From Muricea muricata (lineage: Eukaryota; Cnidaria; Anthozoa; Malacalcyonacea; Plexauridae), in the NCBI GenBank assembly GCA_963855995.1, contig OY979718.1, positions 30,103,282-30,167,281 on the forward strand: DNA of 64,000 nt. The letters are read 5' to 3'. Position numbers and translations under genes: made by a program. A model generated the notes under the pieces. That model did not search any database, was not told the DNA's origin, and worked only from the letters and a program-made list of their open reading frames with translations. Shown piece by piece: positions 24,158-37,278 of this stretch; position 1 is the stretch's first letter; each line of letters begins with the position of its first letter.

Positions 24158-24284
24158 TCTAAGATCGTTTCTTTTCAGTTTACAAGAGAGTTATAGGTTT
24201 CTCATGTCAACGGGTTACTTCGCTCATCTCGATAGTTTGAGCGCCGAAAACCTGATTCCCGACTTGCTAAGTTCTGCAATTTCC
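24141..24284. other. Orientation-switch junction of the array
   Basis: The left arm is intact to 24157 (...AAGTCGGGAAT, just before the end of subrepeat A). From 24157/24158 the sequence is TTCTAAGATCG, the reverse complement of the end of subrepeat B. Overlap is at most one T. The last ~30 bp of the left arm reappear inverted from 24255 on, so a hairpin here would have a ~97-bp unpaired loop rather than a perfect palindrome. The join creates GAATTC at 24154-24159; I saw no other copy in the window. It also creates a short dyad, CTTAG at 24141-24145 with CTAAG at 24159-24163, because the broken ends of A and B are paralogous. Confidence 0.93.
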
Positions 24285-26750
24285 ATTTATTAGGTCTCTT
24301 TTAGGTCCGTGATTGCAGTACATTATTGCGCTAAACTCGTTCACTTTAGCACTGAAAACATCATTTTAAGCTCTAAAACGTCACCCTGATCGATTTAAAA
24401 CAGCAACTTTTCGTTGGTGATTTCAGCATGTTTTTACGTTCAAATCGCTTCTAGAGCGCTTAAAACGCGATTTTTATAGTTCTAAGATCGTTTCTGTTCA
24501 GTGTACAAGCAAGTTATAGGTTTCTCATTTCAACATGTCATTTCGCTTATCCCGATGGTTTTAGCGCCGAAAACGTGATTCCCGACTTGCTAAGTTCTGC
24601 AATTTCCATTTAGAAGATCTCTTTTAGGTCCGTGATTGCAGTACATCATTGCACTCAACTCGTTCACTTTAGCAGTGAAAACATCATTTTAAGCTCTAAA
24701 ACGTCGCCCTGATCGACATAAAACGGCGATTTTTAGTTGGTGATTTGAGCATGTTTTTACGCTCAAATCGCTTCTAGAACACTTAAAACGCAATTTTGAT
24801 GGTTCTAAGATCGTTGCTGTTCAGTTTACAAGAGAGTTATAGGTTTCTCATGTCAACGGGTTACTTCGCTCATCTCGATAGTTTGAGCGCCGAAAACATG
24901 ATTCCCGACTTGCTAAGTTCTGCATTTTCCATTTATTAGGTCTTTTTTAGGTCCGTGAATGCAGTACATCATTGCGCTCACCTCGTTCACTTTAGCACTG
25001 AAAACATCATTTTAGGCTCTAAAACGTCACATTGAGCGATTTAAAACAGCAATTTTTAGTTGGTGATTTGAGCATGTTTTCACGCTCAAATCGTTCTAGA
25101 ATGGGTAAAACGCAATTTTGATGGTTCTAAGATCGTTTCTGTTAAGTTTACTAGAGAGTTTTCAGTTTCTCATGTCAACGGGTTACTTCGCTCATCTCGA
25201 TAGTTTGAGCGCCGAAAACCTGATTCCCGACTTGCTAAGTTCTGGAATTTCGATTTATTGTGTCTCTTTTAGGTCCGTCATTGCAGTACGTTATTGCGCT
25301 CAACTCGTTCACTTTAGCACAGAAAACATCATTTTAAGTTCTAAAACGTCACCCTGATCGATTTAAAACGGCAATTTTAAGTTGGTGATTTGAGCATATT
25401 TTTACGCTCAAATCACTTCTAGAACGCTTAAAACGCGATTTTGATTGTTCTAAGATCGTTTCTTTTCAGTTTACAAGCAAGTTATAGGTTTCTCATTTCA
25501 ACATGTCATTTCGCTCATCCCGTAGGTTTGAGCGCCAAAAACCTGATTCCCAACTTGCTAAGTTCTGCAATTACCATTTAGAAGGTCTCTTTTAGGTCCG
25601 TGATTGCAGTACATCATTGCGTTCAACTCGTTCACTTTAGCACTGAAAACATCATTTTAAGCTCTAAAACGTCACCCTGATGGATTTAAAACGGCGATTT
25701 TAAGTTAGTGATTTGAGCATGTTTTTACGCTCAAATCGCTTCTAGAACACTTAAAACGCAATTTTGCTGGTTCTAAGATCGTATCTTTTCAGTTTACAAG
25801 AAAGTTATAGGTTTCTCATTTCAACATGTCATTTCGCTCATCCCGTAGGTTTGAGCGCCAAAAACCTGATTCCCAACTTGCTAAGTTCTGCAATTACCAT
25901 TTAGAAGGTCTCTTTTAGGTCCGTGATTGCAGTACATCATTGCGTTCAACTCGTTCACTTTAGCACTGAAAACATCATTTTAAGCTCTAAAACGTCACCC
26001 TGATGGATTTAAAACGGCGATTTTAAGTTAGTGATTTGAGCATGTTTTTACGCTCAAATCGCTTCTAGAACACTTAAAACGCAATTTTGCTGGTTCTAAG
26101 ATCGTTTCTTTTCAGTTTACAAGAGAGTTATAGGTTTCTCATGTCAACGGGTTACTTCGCTCATCTCGATAGTTTGAGCGCCGAAAACCTGATTCATGAC
26201 TTGCTAAGTTCTGCAATATCGATTTATTAGGTCTCTTTTAGGTCCGTGATTGCAGTACATTATTGCGCTCAACTCGTTCACTTTAGCACTGAAAACATCA
26301 TTTTAAGCTCTAAAACGTCACCCTGATCGATTTAAAACAGCAACTTTTCGTTGGTGATTTCAGCATGTTTTTACGTTCAAATCGCTTCTAGAGCGCTTAA
26401 AACGCGATTTTTATAGTTCTAAGATCGTTTCTGTTCAGTGTAAAAGCAAGTTATAGGTTTCTCATTTAAACATGTCATTTCGCTTATCCCGATGGTTTGA
26501 GCGCCGAAAACGTGATTCCCGACTTGCTAAGTTCTGCAATTTCCATTTAGAAGGTCTCTTTTAGGTCCGTGAATGCAGTACATCATTGCGCTCAACTCCT
26601 TCACTTTAGCACTGAAAACATCATTTTAAGCTTTAAAACGTCACCCTGATTGATTTAAAACGGCAACTTTTAGTTGGTGATTTGAGCATATTTTTACGCT
26701 CAAATCGCTTCTAGAACGCTTAAAACGCGATTTTGTTGGTTCTAAGATCG
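24158..26750 (-). repeat. Right-arm monomers next to the switch
   Basis: About eight monomers of mixed type. Two adjacent ones, with CGTAGGTTTGAGCGCC near 25520 and 25843, are almost identical, indicating a single-monomer duplication of 323 bp. An X-type monomer covers about 25118-25357. Confidence 0.82.
25385..25416 (-). repeat. Inverted repeat with 11-bp arms, right arm
   Basis: GTGATTTGAGC at 25385-25395 pairs with GCTCAAATCAC at 25406-25416. It shows that the extended form of the dyad also exists on the other side of the orientation switch. Confidence 0.85.
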
Positions 26751-29230
26751 TTTCTGTTCTGTTTACAAGCAAGTTATAGGTTTCTCATGTCAAGGTGTTA
26801 TTTTGCCAATTATCGATGGTTTGAGAGCCGAAAATATGATTCCCGACATGCTTAGTTCTGCAATTTCAATTTAGAAGGTCTCTTTTAGGTCCGTGAATGC
26901 AGTACATCATTGCGCTCAACTCGTTCACTTTAGCACTGAAAACATCATTTTAAGCTCAAAAACGTCACCCTGATCGATTTAAAACGGCGATTTTAAGTTG
27001 GTGATTTGAGCATGTTTTCACGCTCAAATCGTTCTAGAACGGGTAAAACGCAATTTTGCTGGTTCTAAGATCGTTTCTTTTCAGTTTACAACAGAGTTAT
27101 AGGTTTCTCATGTCAACGGGTTACTTCGCTCATCTCGATAGTTTGAGCGCCGAAAACCTGATTCCCGACTTGCTAAGTTCTGCAATTTCCATTTATTAGG
27201 TCTATTTTAGGTCCGTGATTGCAGTACATTATTGCGCTCAACTCGTTCACTTTAGCACTGAAAACATCATTTTAAGCTCTAAAACGTCACCCTGATCGAT
27301 TTAAAACAGCAACTTTTCGTTTGTGATTTCAGCATGTTTTTACGTTCAAATCGCTTCTAGAGCGCTTAAAACGCGATTTTTATAGTTCTAAGATCGTTTC
27401 TGTTCAGTGTACAAGCAAGTTATAGGTTTCTCATTTCAACATGTCATTTCGCTTATCCCGATGGTTGGAGCGCCGAAAACGTGATTCCCGACTTGCTAAG
27501 TTCTGCAATTTCCATTTAGAAGGTCTCTTTTAGGTCCGTTATTGCAGTACATCATTGCACTCAACTCGTTCACTTTAGCACTGAAAACATCATTTTAAGC
27601 TCTAAAACGTCGCCCTGATCGACATAAAACGGCGATTTTTAGTTGGTGATCTGAGCATGTTTTTACGCTCAAATCGCTTCTAGAACACTTCAAACGCAAT
27701 TTTGATGGTTCTAAGATCGTTGCTGTTCAGTTTACTAGAAAGTTATAGGTTTCTCATGTCAACGGGTTACTTCGCTCATCTCGATAGTTTGAGCGCCGAA
27801 AACATGATTCCCGACTTGCTAAGTTCTGCAATTTCCATTTAATGGGTCTCTTTTAGGTCCGTCATTGCAGTACATTATTGCGCTCAACTCGTTCACTTTA
27901 GCACTGAAAACATCATTTTAAGCTCTAAAACGTCACCCTGAGCGATTTAAAACAGCAATTTTTAGTTGGTGATTTGAGCATGTTTTCACGCTCAAATCGT
28001 TCTAGAATAGGTAAAACGCAATTTTGATGGTTCTAAGATCGTTTCTGTCAAGTTTACTAGAGAGTTTTCGGTTTCTCATGTCAACGGGTTACTTCGCTCA
28101 TCTCGATAGTTTGAGCGCCGAAAACCTGATTCCCGACTTGCTAAGTTCTGCAATTTCCATTTATTGTGTCTCTTTCAGGTCCGTCATTGACTTACGTTAT
28201 TGCGCTCAACTCGTTCACTTTAGCACAGAAAACATCATTTTAAGTTCTAAAACGTCACCCTGATCGATTTAAAACGGCAATTTTAAGTTGGTGATTTGAG
28301 AATATTTTTACGCTCAAATCACTTCTAGAACGCTTAAAATGCGATTTTGATTGTTCTAAGATCGTTTCTTTTCAGTTTACAAGCAAGTTATAGGTTTCTC
28401 ATGTCAAGGTGTTATTTTGCCAATTATCGATGGTTTGAGAGCCGAAAATATGATTCCCGACATGCTTAGTTCTGCAATTTCAATTTAGAAGGTCTCTTTT
28501 AGGTCCGTGAATGCAGTACATCATTGCGCTCAACTCGTTCACTTTAGCACTGAAAACATCATTTTAAGCTCTAAAACGTTGCCCTGATCGACATAAAACG
28601 GCGATTTTTAGTTGGTGATTTGGGCATGTTTTTACGCTCAAATCGCTTCTAGAACACTTAAAACGCAATTTTGATGGTTCTAAGATCGTTGCTGTTCAGT
28701 TTACTAGAAAGTTATAGGTTTCTCATGTCAACGGGTTACTTCGCTCATCTCGATAGTTTGAGCGCCGAAAACCTGATTCCCGACTTGCTAAGTTCTGCAA
28801 TTTCCATTTATTAGGTCTCTTTTAGGTCCGTGATTGCAGTACATTATTGCGCTCAACTCGTTCACTTTAGCACTGAAAACATCATTTTAAGCTCTAAAAC
28901 GTCACCCTGATCGATTTAAAACAGCAACTTTTCGTTTGTGATTTCAGCATGTTTTTACGTTCAAATCGCTTCTAGAGCGCTTAAAACGCGATTTTTATAG
29001 TTCTAAGATCGTTTCTGTTCAGTGTACAAGCAAGTTATAGGTTTCTCATTTCAACATGTCATTTCGCTTATCCCGATGGTTGGAGCGCCGAAAACGTGAT
29101 TCCCGACTTGCTAAGTTCTGCAATTTCCATTTAGAAGGTCTCTTTTAGGTCCGTTATTGCAGTACATCATTGCACTCAACTCGTTCACTTTAGCACTGAA
29201 AACATCATTTTAAGCTCTAAAACGTCGCCC
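26750..29230 (-). repeat. 1,615-bp (5-monomer) tandem repeat
   Basis: ATGGTTGGAG at 27461 and 29076, and AACTTTTCGTTTGTG at about 27311 and 28926, are 1,615 bp apart. Further right, private variants repeat at 1,292 bp instead (AATATTTTTA at 28301 and 29593, TGGGCATG at 28621 and 29913). One copy therefore lost a monomer. Confidence 0.82.
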
Positions 29231-32200
29231 TGATCGACATAAAACGGCGATTTTTAGTTGGTGATTTGAGCATGTTTTTACGCTCAAATCGCTTCTAGAA
29301 CACTTCAAACGCAATTTTGATGGTTCTAAGATCGTTGCTGTTCAGTTTACTAGAAAGTTATAGGTTTCTCATGTCAACGGGTTACTTCGCTCATCTCGAT
29401 AGTTTGAGCGCCGAAAACATGATTCCCGACTTGCTAAGTTCTGCAATTTCCATTTAATTGGTCTCTTTTAGGTCCGTCATTGCAGTACATTATTGCGCTC
29501 AACTCGTTCACTTTAGCACTGAAAACATCATTTTAAGTTCTAAAACGTCACCCTGATCGATTTAAAACGGCAATTTTAAGTTGGTGATTTGAGAATATTT
29601 TTACGCTCAAATCACTTCTAGAACGCTTAAAATGCGATTTTGATTGTTCTAAGATCGTTTCTTTTCAGTTTACAAGCAAGTTATAGGTTTCTCATTTCAA
29701 CATGTCATTTCGCTCATCCCGTAGGTTTGAGCGCTAAAAACCTGATTCCCAACTTGCTAAGTTCTGCAATTACCATTTAGAAGGTCTCTTTTAGGTCCGT
29801 GATTGCAGTACATCATTGCGCTCAACTCGTTCACTTTAGCACTGAGAACATCATTTTAAGCTCTAAAACGTCGCCCTGATCGACATAAAACGGCGATTTT
29901 TAGTTGGTGATTTGGGCATGTTTTTACGCTCAAATCGCTTCTAGAACACTTAAAACGCAATTTTGATGGTTGTAAGATCGTTGCTGTTCAGTTTACTAGA
30001 AAGTTATAGGTTTCTCATGTCAACGGGTTACTTCGCTCATCTCGATAGTTTGAGCGCCGAAAACATGATTCCCGACTTGCTAAGTTCTGCAATTTCCATT
30101 TATTAGGTCTTTTTTAGGTCCGTGAATGCAGTACATCATTGCGCTCAACTCGTTCACTTTAGCACTGAAAACATCATTTTAAGCTTTAAAACGTCACCCT
30201 GATTGATTTAAAACGGCAACTTTTAGTTGGTGATTTGAGCATGTTTTTACGTTCAAATTGCTTCTAGAATGCTTAAAACGCGATTTTGATGGTTGTAAGA
30301 TCGTTTCTTCTCAGTTCACAAGTAAGCTCTACGTTTCTCATGTCAAGGTGTTATTTTGCTAATCTCGATGGTTTGAGAGCCGAAAATTTGATTCCCGACA
30401 TGCTTAGTTCTGCAATTTCAATTTAGAAGGTCTCTTTTAGGTCCGTGAATGCAGTACATCATTGCGCTCAACTCGTTCACTTTAGCACTGAAAACATCAT
30501 TTTAAGCTCAAAAACGTCACCCTGATCGATTTAAAACGGCGATTTTAAGTTGGTGATTTGAGCATGTTTTTACGCTCAAATCGTTCTAGAACGGGTAAAA
30601 CGCAATTTTGCTGGTTCTAAGATCGTTTCTTTTCAGTTTACAAGAGAGTTATAGGTTTCTCATGTCAACGGGTTACTTCGCTCATCTCGATAGTTTGATC
30701 GCCGAAAACCTGATTCCCGACTTGCTAAGTTCTGCAATTTCCATTTATTAGGTCTCTTTTAGGTCCGTGATTGCAGTACATTATTGCGCTCAACCCGTTC
30801 ACTTTAGCACTGAAAACATCATTTTAAGCTCTAAAACGTCACCCTGATCGATTTAAAACAGCAACTTTTCGTTGGTGATTTCAGCATGTTTTTACGTTGA
30901 AATCGCTTCTAGAGCGATTAAAACGCGATTTTTATAGTTCTAAGATCGTTTCTGTTCAGTGTACAAGCAAGTTATAGGTTTCTCATTTCAACATGTCATT
31001 TCGCTTATCCCGATAGTTTGAGCGCCGAAAACCTGATTCCCGACTTGCTAAGTTCTGCAATTTCCATTTAGAAGGTCTCTTTTAGGTCCGTTATTGCAGT
31101 ACATCATTGCACTCAACTCGTTCACTTTAGCACTGAAAACATCATTTTAAGCTCTAAAACGTCGCCATGATCGACATAAAACGGCGATTTTTAGTTGGTG
31201 ATTTGAGCATGTTTTCACGCTAAAATCGTTCTAGAACGGGTAAAACGCAATTTTGCTGGTTCTAAGATCGTTTCTTTTCAGTTTACAAGAGAGTTATAGG
31301 TTTCTCATGTCAACGGGTTACTTCGCTCATCTCGATAGTTTGAGCGCCGAAAACCTGATTCCCGACTTGCTAAGTTCTGCAATTTCCATTTATTAGGTCT
31401 CTTTTAGGTCCGTCATTGCAGTACATTATTGCGCTCAACTCGTTCACTTTAGCACTGAAAACATCATTTTAAGCTCCAAAACGTCACCCTGATCCATTTA
31501 AAACAGCAACTTTTCGTTGGTGATTTCAGCATGTTTTTACGTTCAAATCGCTTCTAGAGCGCTTAAAACGCGATTTTTATAGTTCTAAGATCGTTTCTGT
31601 TCAGTGTACAAGCAAGTTAAAGGTTTCTCATTTCAACATGTCATTTCGCTTATCCCGATGGTTTGAGCGCCGAAAACGTGATTCCCGACTTGCTAAGTTC
31701 TGCAATTTCCATTTAGAAGGTCTCTTTTAGGTCCGTCATTGCAGTACATTATTGCGCTCAACTCGTTCACTTTAGCACTGAAAACATCATTTTAAGCTCT
31801 ACAACGTCACCCTGAGCGATTTAAAACAGCAATTTTTAGTTGGTGATTTGAGCATGTTTTCACGCTCAAATCGTTCTAGAATGGGTAAAACGCAATTTTG
31901 ATGGTTCTAAGATCGTTTCTGTTAAGTTTACTAGAGAGTTTTCGGTTTCTCATGTCAACGGGTTACTTCGCTCATCTCGATAGTTTGAGCGCCGAAAACA
32001 TGATTCCCGACTTGCTAAATTCTGCAATTTCCATTTATTGGGTCTCTTTTAGGTCCGTCATTGCAGTACATTATTGCGCTCAACTCGTTCACTTTAGCAC
32101 TGAAAACATCATTTTAAGCTCTAAAACGTCACCCTGATCGATTTAAAACAGCAATTTTTCGTTGGTGATTTGAGCATGTTTTTACGTTCAAATCGCTTCT

Positions 32201-35200
32201 AGAACGCTTAAAACGCGATTTTTATGGTTCTAAGATCGTTTCTGTTCAGTGTACAAGCAAGTTATAGGTTTCTCATTTCAACATGTCATTTTGCTCATCC
32301 CGATAATTTGAGCGCCGAAAACCTGATTCCCCACTTGCTAAGTTCTGCAATTTCCATTTAGAAGGTCTCTTTTAGGTCCGTGATTGCAGTACATCATTTC
32401 GCTCAACTCGTTCACTTTAGCACTGAAAACATCATTTTAAGCTCTAAAACGTCACCTTGATCGAGATAAAACGGCGATTTTAAGTTGGTGATTTGAGCAT
32501 GTTTTAACGCTCAAATCGCTTCTAGAAGACTAAAAACGCAATTTTGATGGTTCTAAGATCGTTTCTTTTCAGTTTAAAAGAGAGTTATAGGTTTCTCATG
32601 TCAACGGGTTACTTCGCTCATCTCGATAGTTTGAGCGCCGAAAACATGATTCCCGACTTGCTAAGTTCTGCAATTTCAATTTATTAGGTCTTTTTTAGGT
32701 CCGTGAATGCAGTACATCATTGCGCTCAACTCGTTCACTTTAGCACTGAAAACATCATTTTAAGCTTGAAAACGTCACCCTGATTGATTTAAAACGGCAA
32801 CTTTTTGTTGGTGATTTGAGCATGTTTTTACGTTCAAATTGCTTCTAGAATGCTTAAAACGCGATTTTGATGGTTCTAAGATCGTTTCTTCTCAGTTCAC
32901 AAGTAAGCTCTACGTTTCTCATGTCAAAATGTTATTTTGCTAATCTCGATGGTTTGAGAGCCGAAAATTTGATTCCCGACATGCTTAGTTCTGCAATTTC
33001 CATTTAGAAGGTCTCTTTTAGGTCCGTGAATGCAGTACATCATTGCGCTCAACTCGTTCACTTCAGCACTAAAAACATCATTTTAAGCTCAAAAACGTCA
33101 CCCTGATCGATTTAAAACGGCGATTTTAAGTTGGTGATTTGAGCATGTTTTCACGCTCAAATCGTTCTAGAACGGGTAAAACGCAATTTTGCTGGTTCTA
33201 AGATCGTTTCTTTTCAGTTTACAAGAGAGTTATAGGTTTCTCATGTCAACGGGTTACTTCGCTCATCTCGATAGTTTGAGCGCCGAAAACCTGATTCCCG
33301 ACTTGCTAAGTTCTGCAATTTCCATTTATTAAGTCTCTTTTAGGTCCGTGATTGCAGTACATTATTGCGCTCAAGCCGTTCACTTTAGCACTGAAAACAT
33401 CATTTTAAGCTCTAAAACGTCACCCTGATCGATTTAAAACAGCAACTTTTCGTTGGTGATTTCAGCATGTTTTTACGTTGAAATCGCTTCTAGAGCGATT
33501 AAAACGCGATTTTTATAGTTCTAAGATCGTTTCTGTTCAGTGTACAAGCAAGTTATAGGTTTCTCATTTCAACATGTCATTTCGCTTATCCCGATGGTTT
33601 GAGCGCCGAAAACCTGATTCCCGACTTGCTAAGTTCTGCAATTTCCATTTAGAAGGTCTCTTTTAGGTCCGTTATTGCAGTACATCGTTGCACTCAACTC
33701 GTTCACTTTAGCACTGAAAACATCATTTTAAGCTCTAAAACGTCGCCCTGATCGACATAAAACGGCGATTTTTAGTTGGTGATTTGAGCATGTTTTTACG
33801 CTCAAATCGCTTCTAGAACACTTAAAACGCAATTTTGATTGTTCTAAGATCGTTGCTGTTCAGTTTACTAGAAAGTTATAGGTTTCTCATGTCAACGGGT
33901 TACTTCGCTCATCTCGATAGTTTGAGCGCCGAAAACATGATTCCCGACTTGCTAAGTTGTGCAATTTCCATTTATTGGGTCTCTTTTAGGTCCGTCATTG
34001 GAGTACATTATTGCGCTCTACTCGTTCACTTTAGGACTGAAAACATCATTTTAAGCTCTAAAACGTCACCCTGATCGATTTAAAACAGCAATTTTTAGTT
34101 GGTGATTTGAGCATGTTTTTACGTTCAAATCGCTTCTAGAACGCTTAAAACGCGATTTTGATTTTTGTAAGATCGTTTCTTTTCTGCTTACAAGCAAGTT
34201 ATAGGTTTCTCATTTCAACATGTCATTTTGCTCATCCGGACGGTTTAAGCGTCGAAAACCTGATTCCCGCCTTGCCAAGTTCTGCAATTTCCATTTAGAA
34301 GGTCTTTTTTAGGTCCGTGATTGCACTAAATCATTTCGCTCAACTCGTTCACTTTAGCACTGAAAACATCATTTTAAGCTTTAAAACGTCACCCTGATTG
34401 ATTTAAAACGGCAACTTTTAGTTTGTGATTTGAGCATGTTTTTACGCTCAAATCGCTTCTAGAACGCTTAAAACGCGATTTTGATGGTTCTAAGATCGTT
34501 TCTTCTCAGTTCACAAGTAAGCTCTACGGTTTCTCATGTCAAGGTGTTATTTTGCTAATCTCGATGGTTTGAGAGCCGAAAATATGATTCCCGACATGCT
34601 TAGTTCTGCAATTTCAATTTAGAAGGTCTCTTTTAGGTCCGTGAATGCAGTACATCATTGCGCTCAACTCGTTCACTTTAGCACTGAAAACATCATTTTA
34701 GGCTTTAAAACGTCACCCTGATCGATTTAAAACGGCGATTTTAAGTTGGTGATTTGAGCATGTTTTCACGCTCAAATCGTTCTAGAACGGGTAAAAGGCA
34801 ATTTTGTTGGTTCTAAGATCGTTTCTTTTCAGTTTACAAGAGAGTTATAGGTTTCTCATGTCAACGGGTTACTTCGCTCATCTCGATAGTTTGAGCGCCG
34901 AAAACCTGATTCCCGACTTGCTAAGTTCTGCAATTTCCATTTATTAAGTCTCTTTTAGGTCCGTGATTGCAGTACATTATTGCGCTCAACCCGTTCACTT
35001 TAGCACTGAAAACATCATTTTAAGCTCTAAAACGTCACCCTGATCGATTTAAAACAGCAACTTTTCGTTGGTGATTTCAGCATGTTTTTACGTTGAAATC
35101 GCTTCTAGAGCGATTAAAACGCGATTTTTATAGTTCTAAGATCGTTTCTGTTCAGTGTACAAGCAAGTTATAGGTTTCTCATTTCAACATGTCATTTCGC

Positions 35201-36350
35201 TTATCCCGATGGTTTGAGCGCCGAAAACCTGATTCCCGACTTGCTAAGTTCTGCAATTTCCATTTAGAAGGTCTCTTTTAGGTCCGTTATTGCAGTACAT
35301 CATTGCACTCAACTCGTTCACTTTAGCACTGAAAACATCATTTTAAGCTCTAAAACGTCGCCCTGATCGACATAAAACGGCGATTTTTAGTTGGTGATTT
35401 GAGCATGTTTTTACGCTCAAATCGCTTCTAGAACACTTAAAACGCAATTTTGATGGTTCTAAGATCGTTGCTGTTCAGTTTACTAGAAAGTTATAGGTTT
35501 CTCATGTCAACGGGTTACTTCGCTCATCTCGATAGTTTGAGCGCCGAAAACATGATTCCCGACTTGCTAAGTTCTGCAATTTCCATTTATTGGGTCTCTT
35601 TTAGGTCCGTCAAGGCAGTACATTATTGCGCTCTACTCGTTCACTTTAGGACTGAAAACATCATTTTAAGCTCTAAAACGTCACCCTGATCGATTTAAAA
35701 CAGCAATTTTTAGTTGGTGATTTGAGCATGTTTTTACGTTCAAATCGCTTTTAGAACGCTTAAAACGCGATTTTGATTTTTGTAAGATCGTTTCTTTTCT
35801 GCTTACAAGCAAGTTATAGGTTTCTCATTTCAACATGTCATTTTGCTCATCCCGACGGTTTAAGCGTCGAAAACCTGATTCCCGCCTTGCCAAGTTCTGC
35901 AATTTCCATTTAGAAGGTCTTTTTTAGGTCCGTGATTGCACTACATCATTTCGCTCAACTCGTTCACTTTAGCACTGAAAACATCATTTTAAGCTTTAAA
36001 ACGTCACCCTGATTGATTTAAAACGGCAACTTTTAGTTTGTGATTTGAGCATGTTTTTACGCTCAAATCGCTTCTAGAACGCTTAAAACGCGATTTTGAT
36101 GGTTCTAAGATCGTTTCTTCTCAGTTCACAAGTAAGCTCTACGTTTCTGATGTCAAGGTGTTATTTTGCTAATCTCGATGGTTTGAGAGCCGAAAATGTG
36201 ATTCCCGACATGCTTAGTTCTGCAATTTCAATTTAGAAGGTCTCTTTTAGGTCCGTGAATGCAGTACATCATTGCGCTCAACTCGTTCACTTTAGCACTG
36301 AAAACATCATTTTAAGCTCAAAAACGTCACCCTGATCGATTTAAAACGGC
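29230..36350 (-). repeat. Composite duplication, copy 1 (about 7.1 kb)
   Basis: Matches 37278-43108 in three collinear pieces at offsets of 8,048, 7,403 and 6,758 bp. Markers: GCGCTAAAAA (29731 and 37779), AAGCTCC (31471 and 38874), AGTTTAAAAG (32571 and 39974), and AAAAGGCAATTTTG (near 34795 and 41553). This copy has two monomers more at about 30.62-31.26 kb and two more at about 32.60-33.24 kb. It also contains a 1,615-bp tandem pair (about 33.2-36.3 kb). Confidence 0.88.
30877..30904 (-). repeat. Inverted repeat with paired changes, right arm
   Basis: GATTTCAGC at 30877-30885 faces GTTGAAATC at 30896-30904. This is the reverse-complement form of the left-arm state at 16552-16579. It occurs again at 33458-33485 and in further right-arm monomers near 35078, 40220 and 41836. 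Confidence 0.75.
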
Positions 36351-37278
36351 GATTTTTAGTTGGTGATTTGAGCATGTTTTTACGCTCAAATCGCTTCTAG
36401 AACACTTAAAACGCAATTTTGATGGTTGTAAGATCGTTGCTGTTCAGTTTACTAGAAAGTTATAGGTTTCTCATGTCAACGGGTTACTTCGCTCATCTCG
36501 ATAGTTTGAGCGCCGAAAACCTGATTCCCGACTTGCTAAGTTCTGCAATTTCCATTTATTAGGTCTCTTTTAGGTCCGTGATTGCAGTACATTATTGCGC
36601 TCAACTCGTTCACTTTAGCACTGAAAACATCATTTTAAGCTCTAAAACGTCACCCTGATCGATTTAAAACAGCAACTTTTCGTTGGTGATTTCAGCATGT
36701 TTTTACGTTCAAATCGCTTCTAGAGCGCTTAAAACGCGATTTTTATAGTTCTAAGATCGTTTCTGTTCAGTGTACAAGCAAGTTAAAGGTTTCTCATTTC
36801 AACATGTCATTTCGCTTATCCCGATGGTTTGAGCGCCGAAAACGTGATTCCCGACTTGCTAAGTTCTGCAATTTCCATTTAGAAGGTCTCTTTTAGGTCC
36901 GTCATTGCAGTACATTATTGCGCTCAACTCGTTCACTTTAGCACTGAAAACATCATTTTAAGCTCTAAAACGTCACCCTGATCCATTTAAAACAGCAACT
37001 TTTCGTTGGTGATTTCAGCATGTTTTTACGTTCAAATCGCTTCTAGAGTTCTAAGATCGTTTCTTTTCAGTTTACAAGAGAGTTATAGGTTTCTCATGTC
37101 AACGGGTTACTTCGCTCATCTCGATAGTTTGAGCGCCGAAAACCTGATTCCCGACTTGCTAAGTTCTGCAATTTCCATTTATTAGGTGTCTTTTAGGTCC
37201 GTCATTGCAGTACATTATTGCGCTCAACTCGTTCACTTTAGCACTGAAAACATCATTTTAAGCTCTAAAACGTCGCCC
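36350..37278 (-). repeat. Spacer monomers between the composite copies
   Basis: About three monomers. One has a 23-bp deletion near 37049: the text runs CGCTTCTAGAG directly into TTCTAAGATCG, and the distance between the flanking landmarks (36941 and 37241) is 300 instead of 323 bp. Confidence 0.85.
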
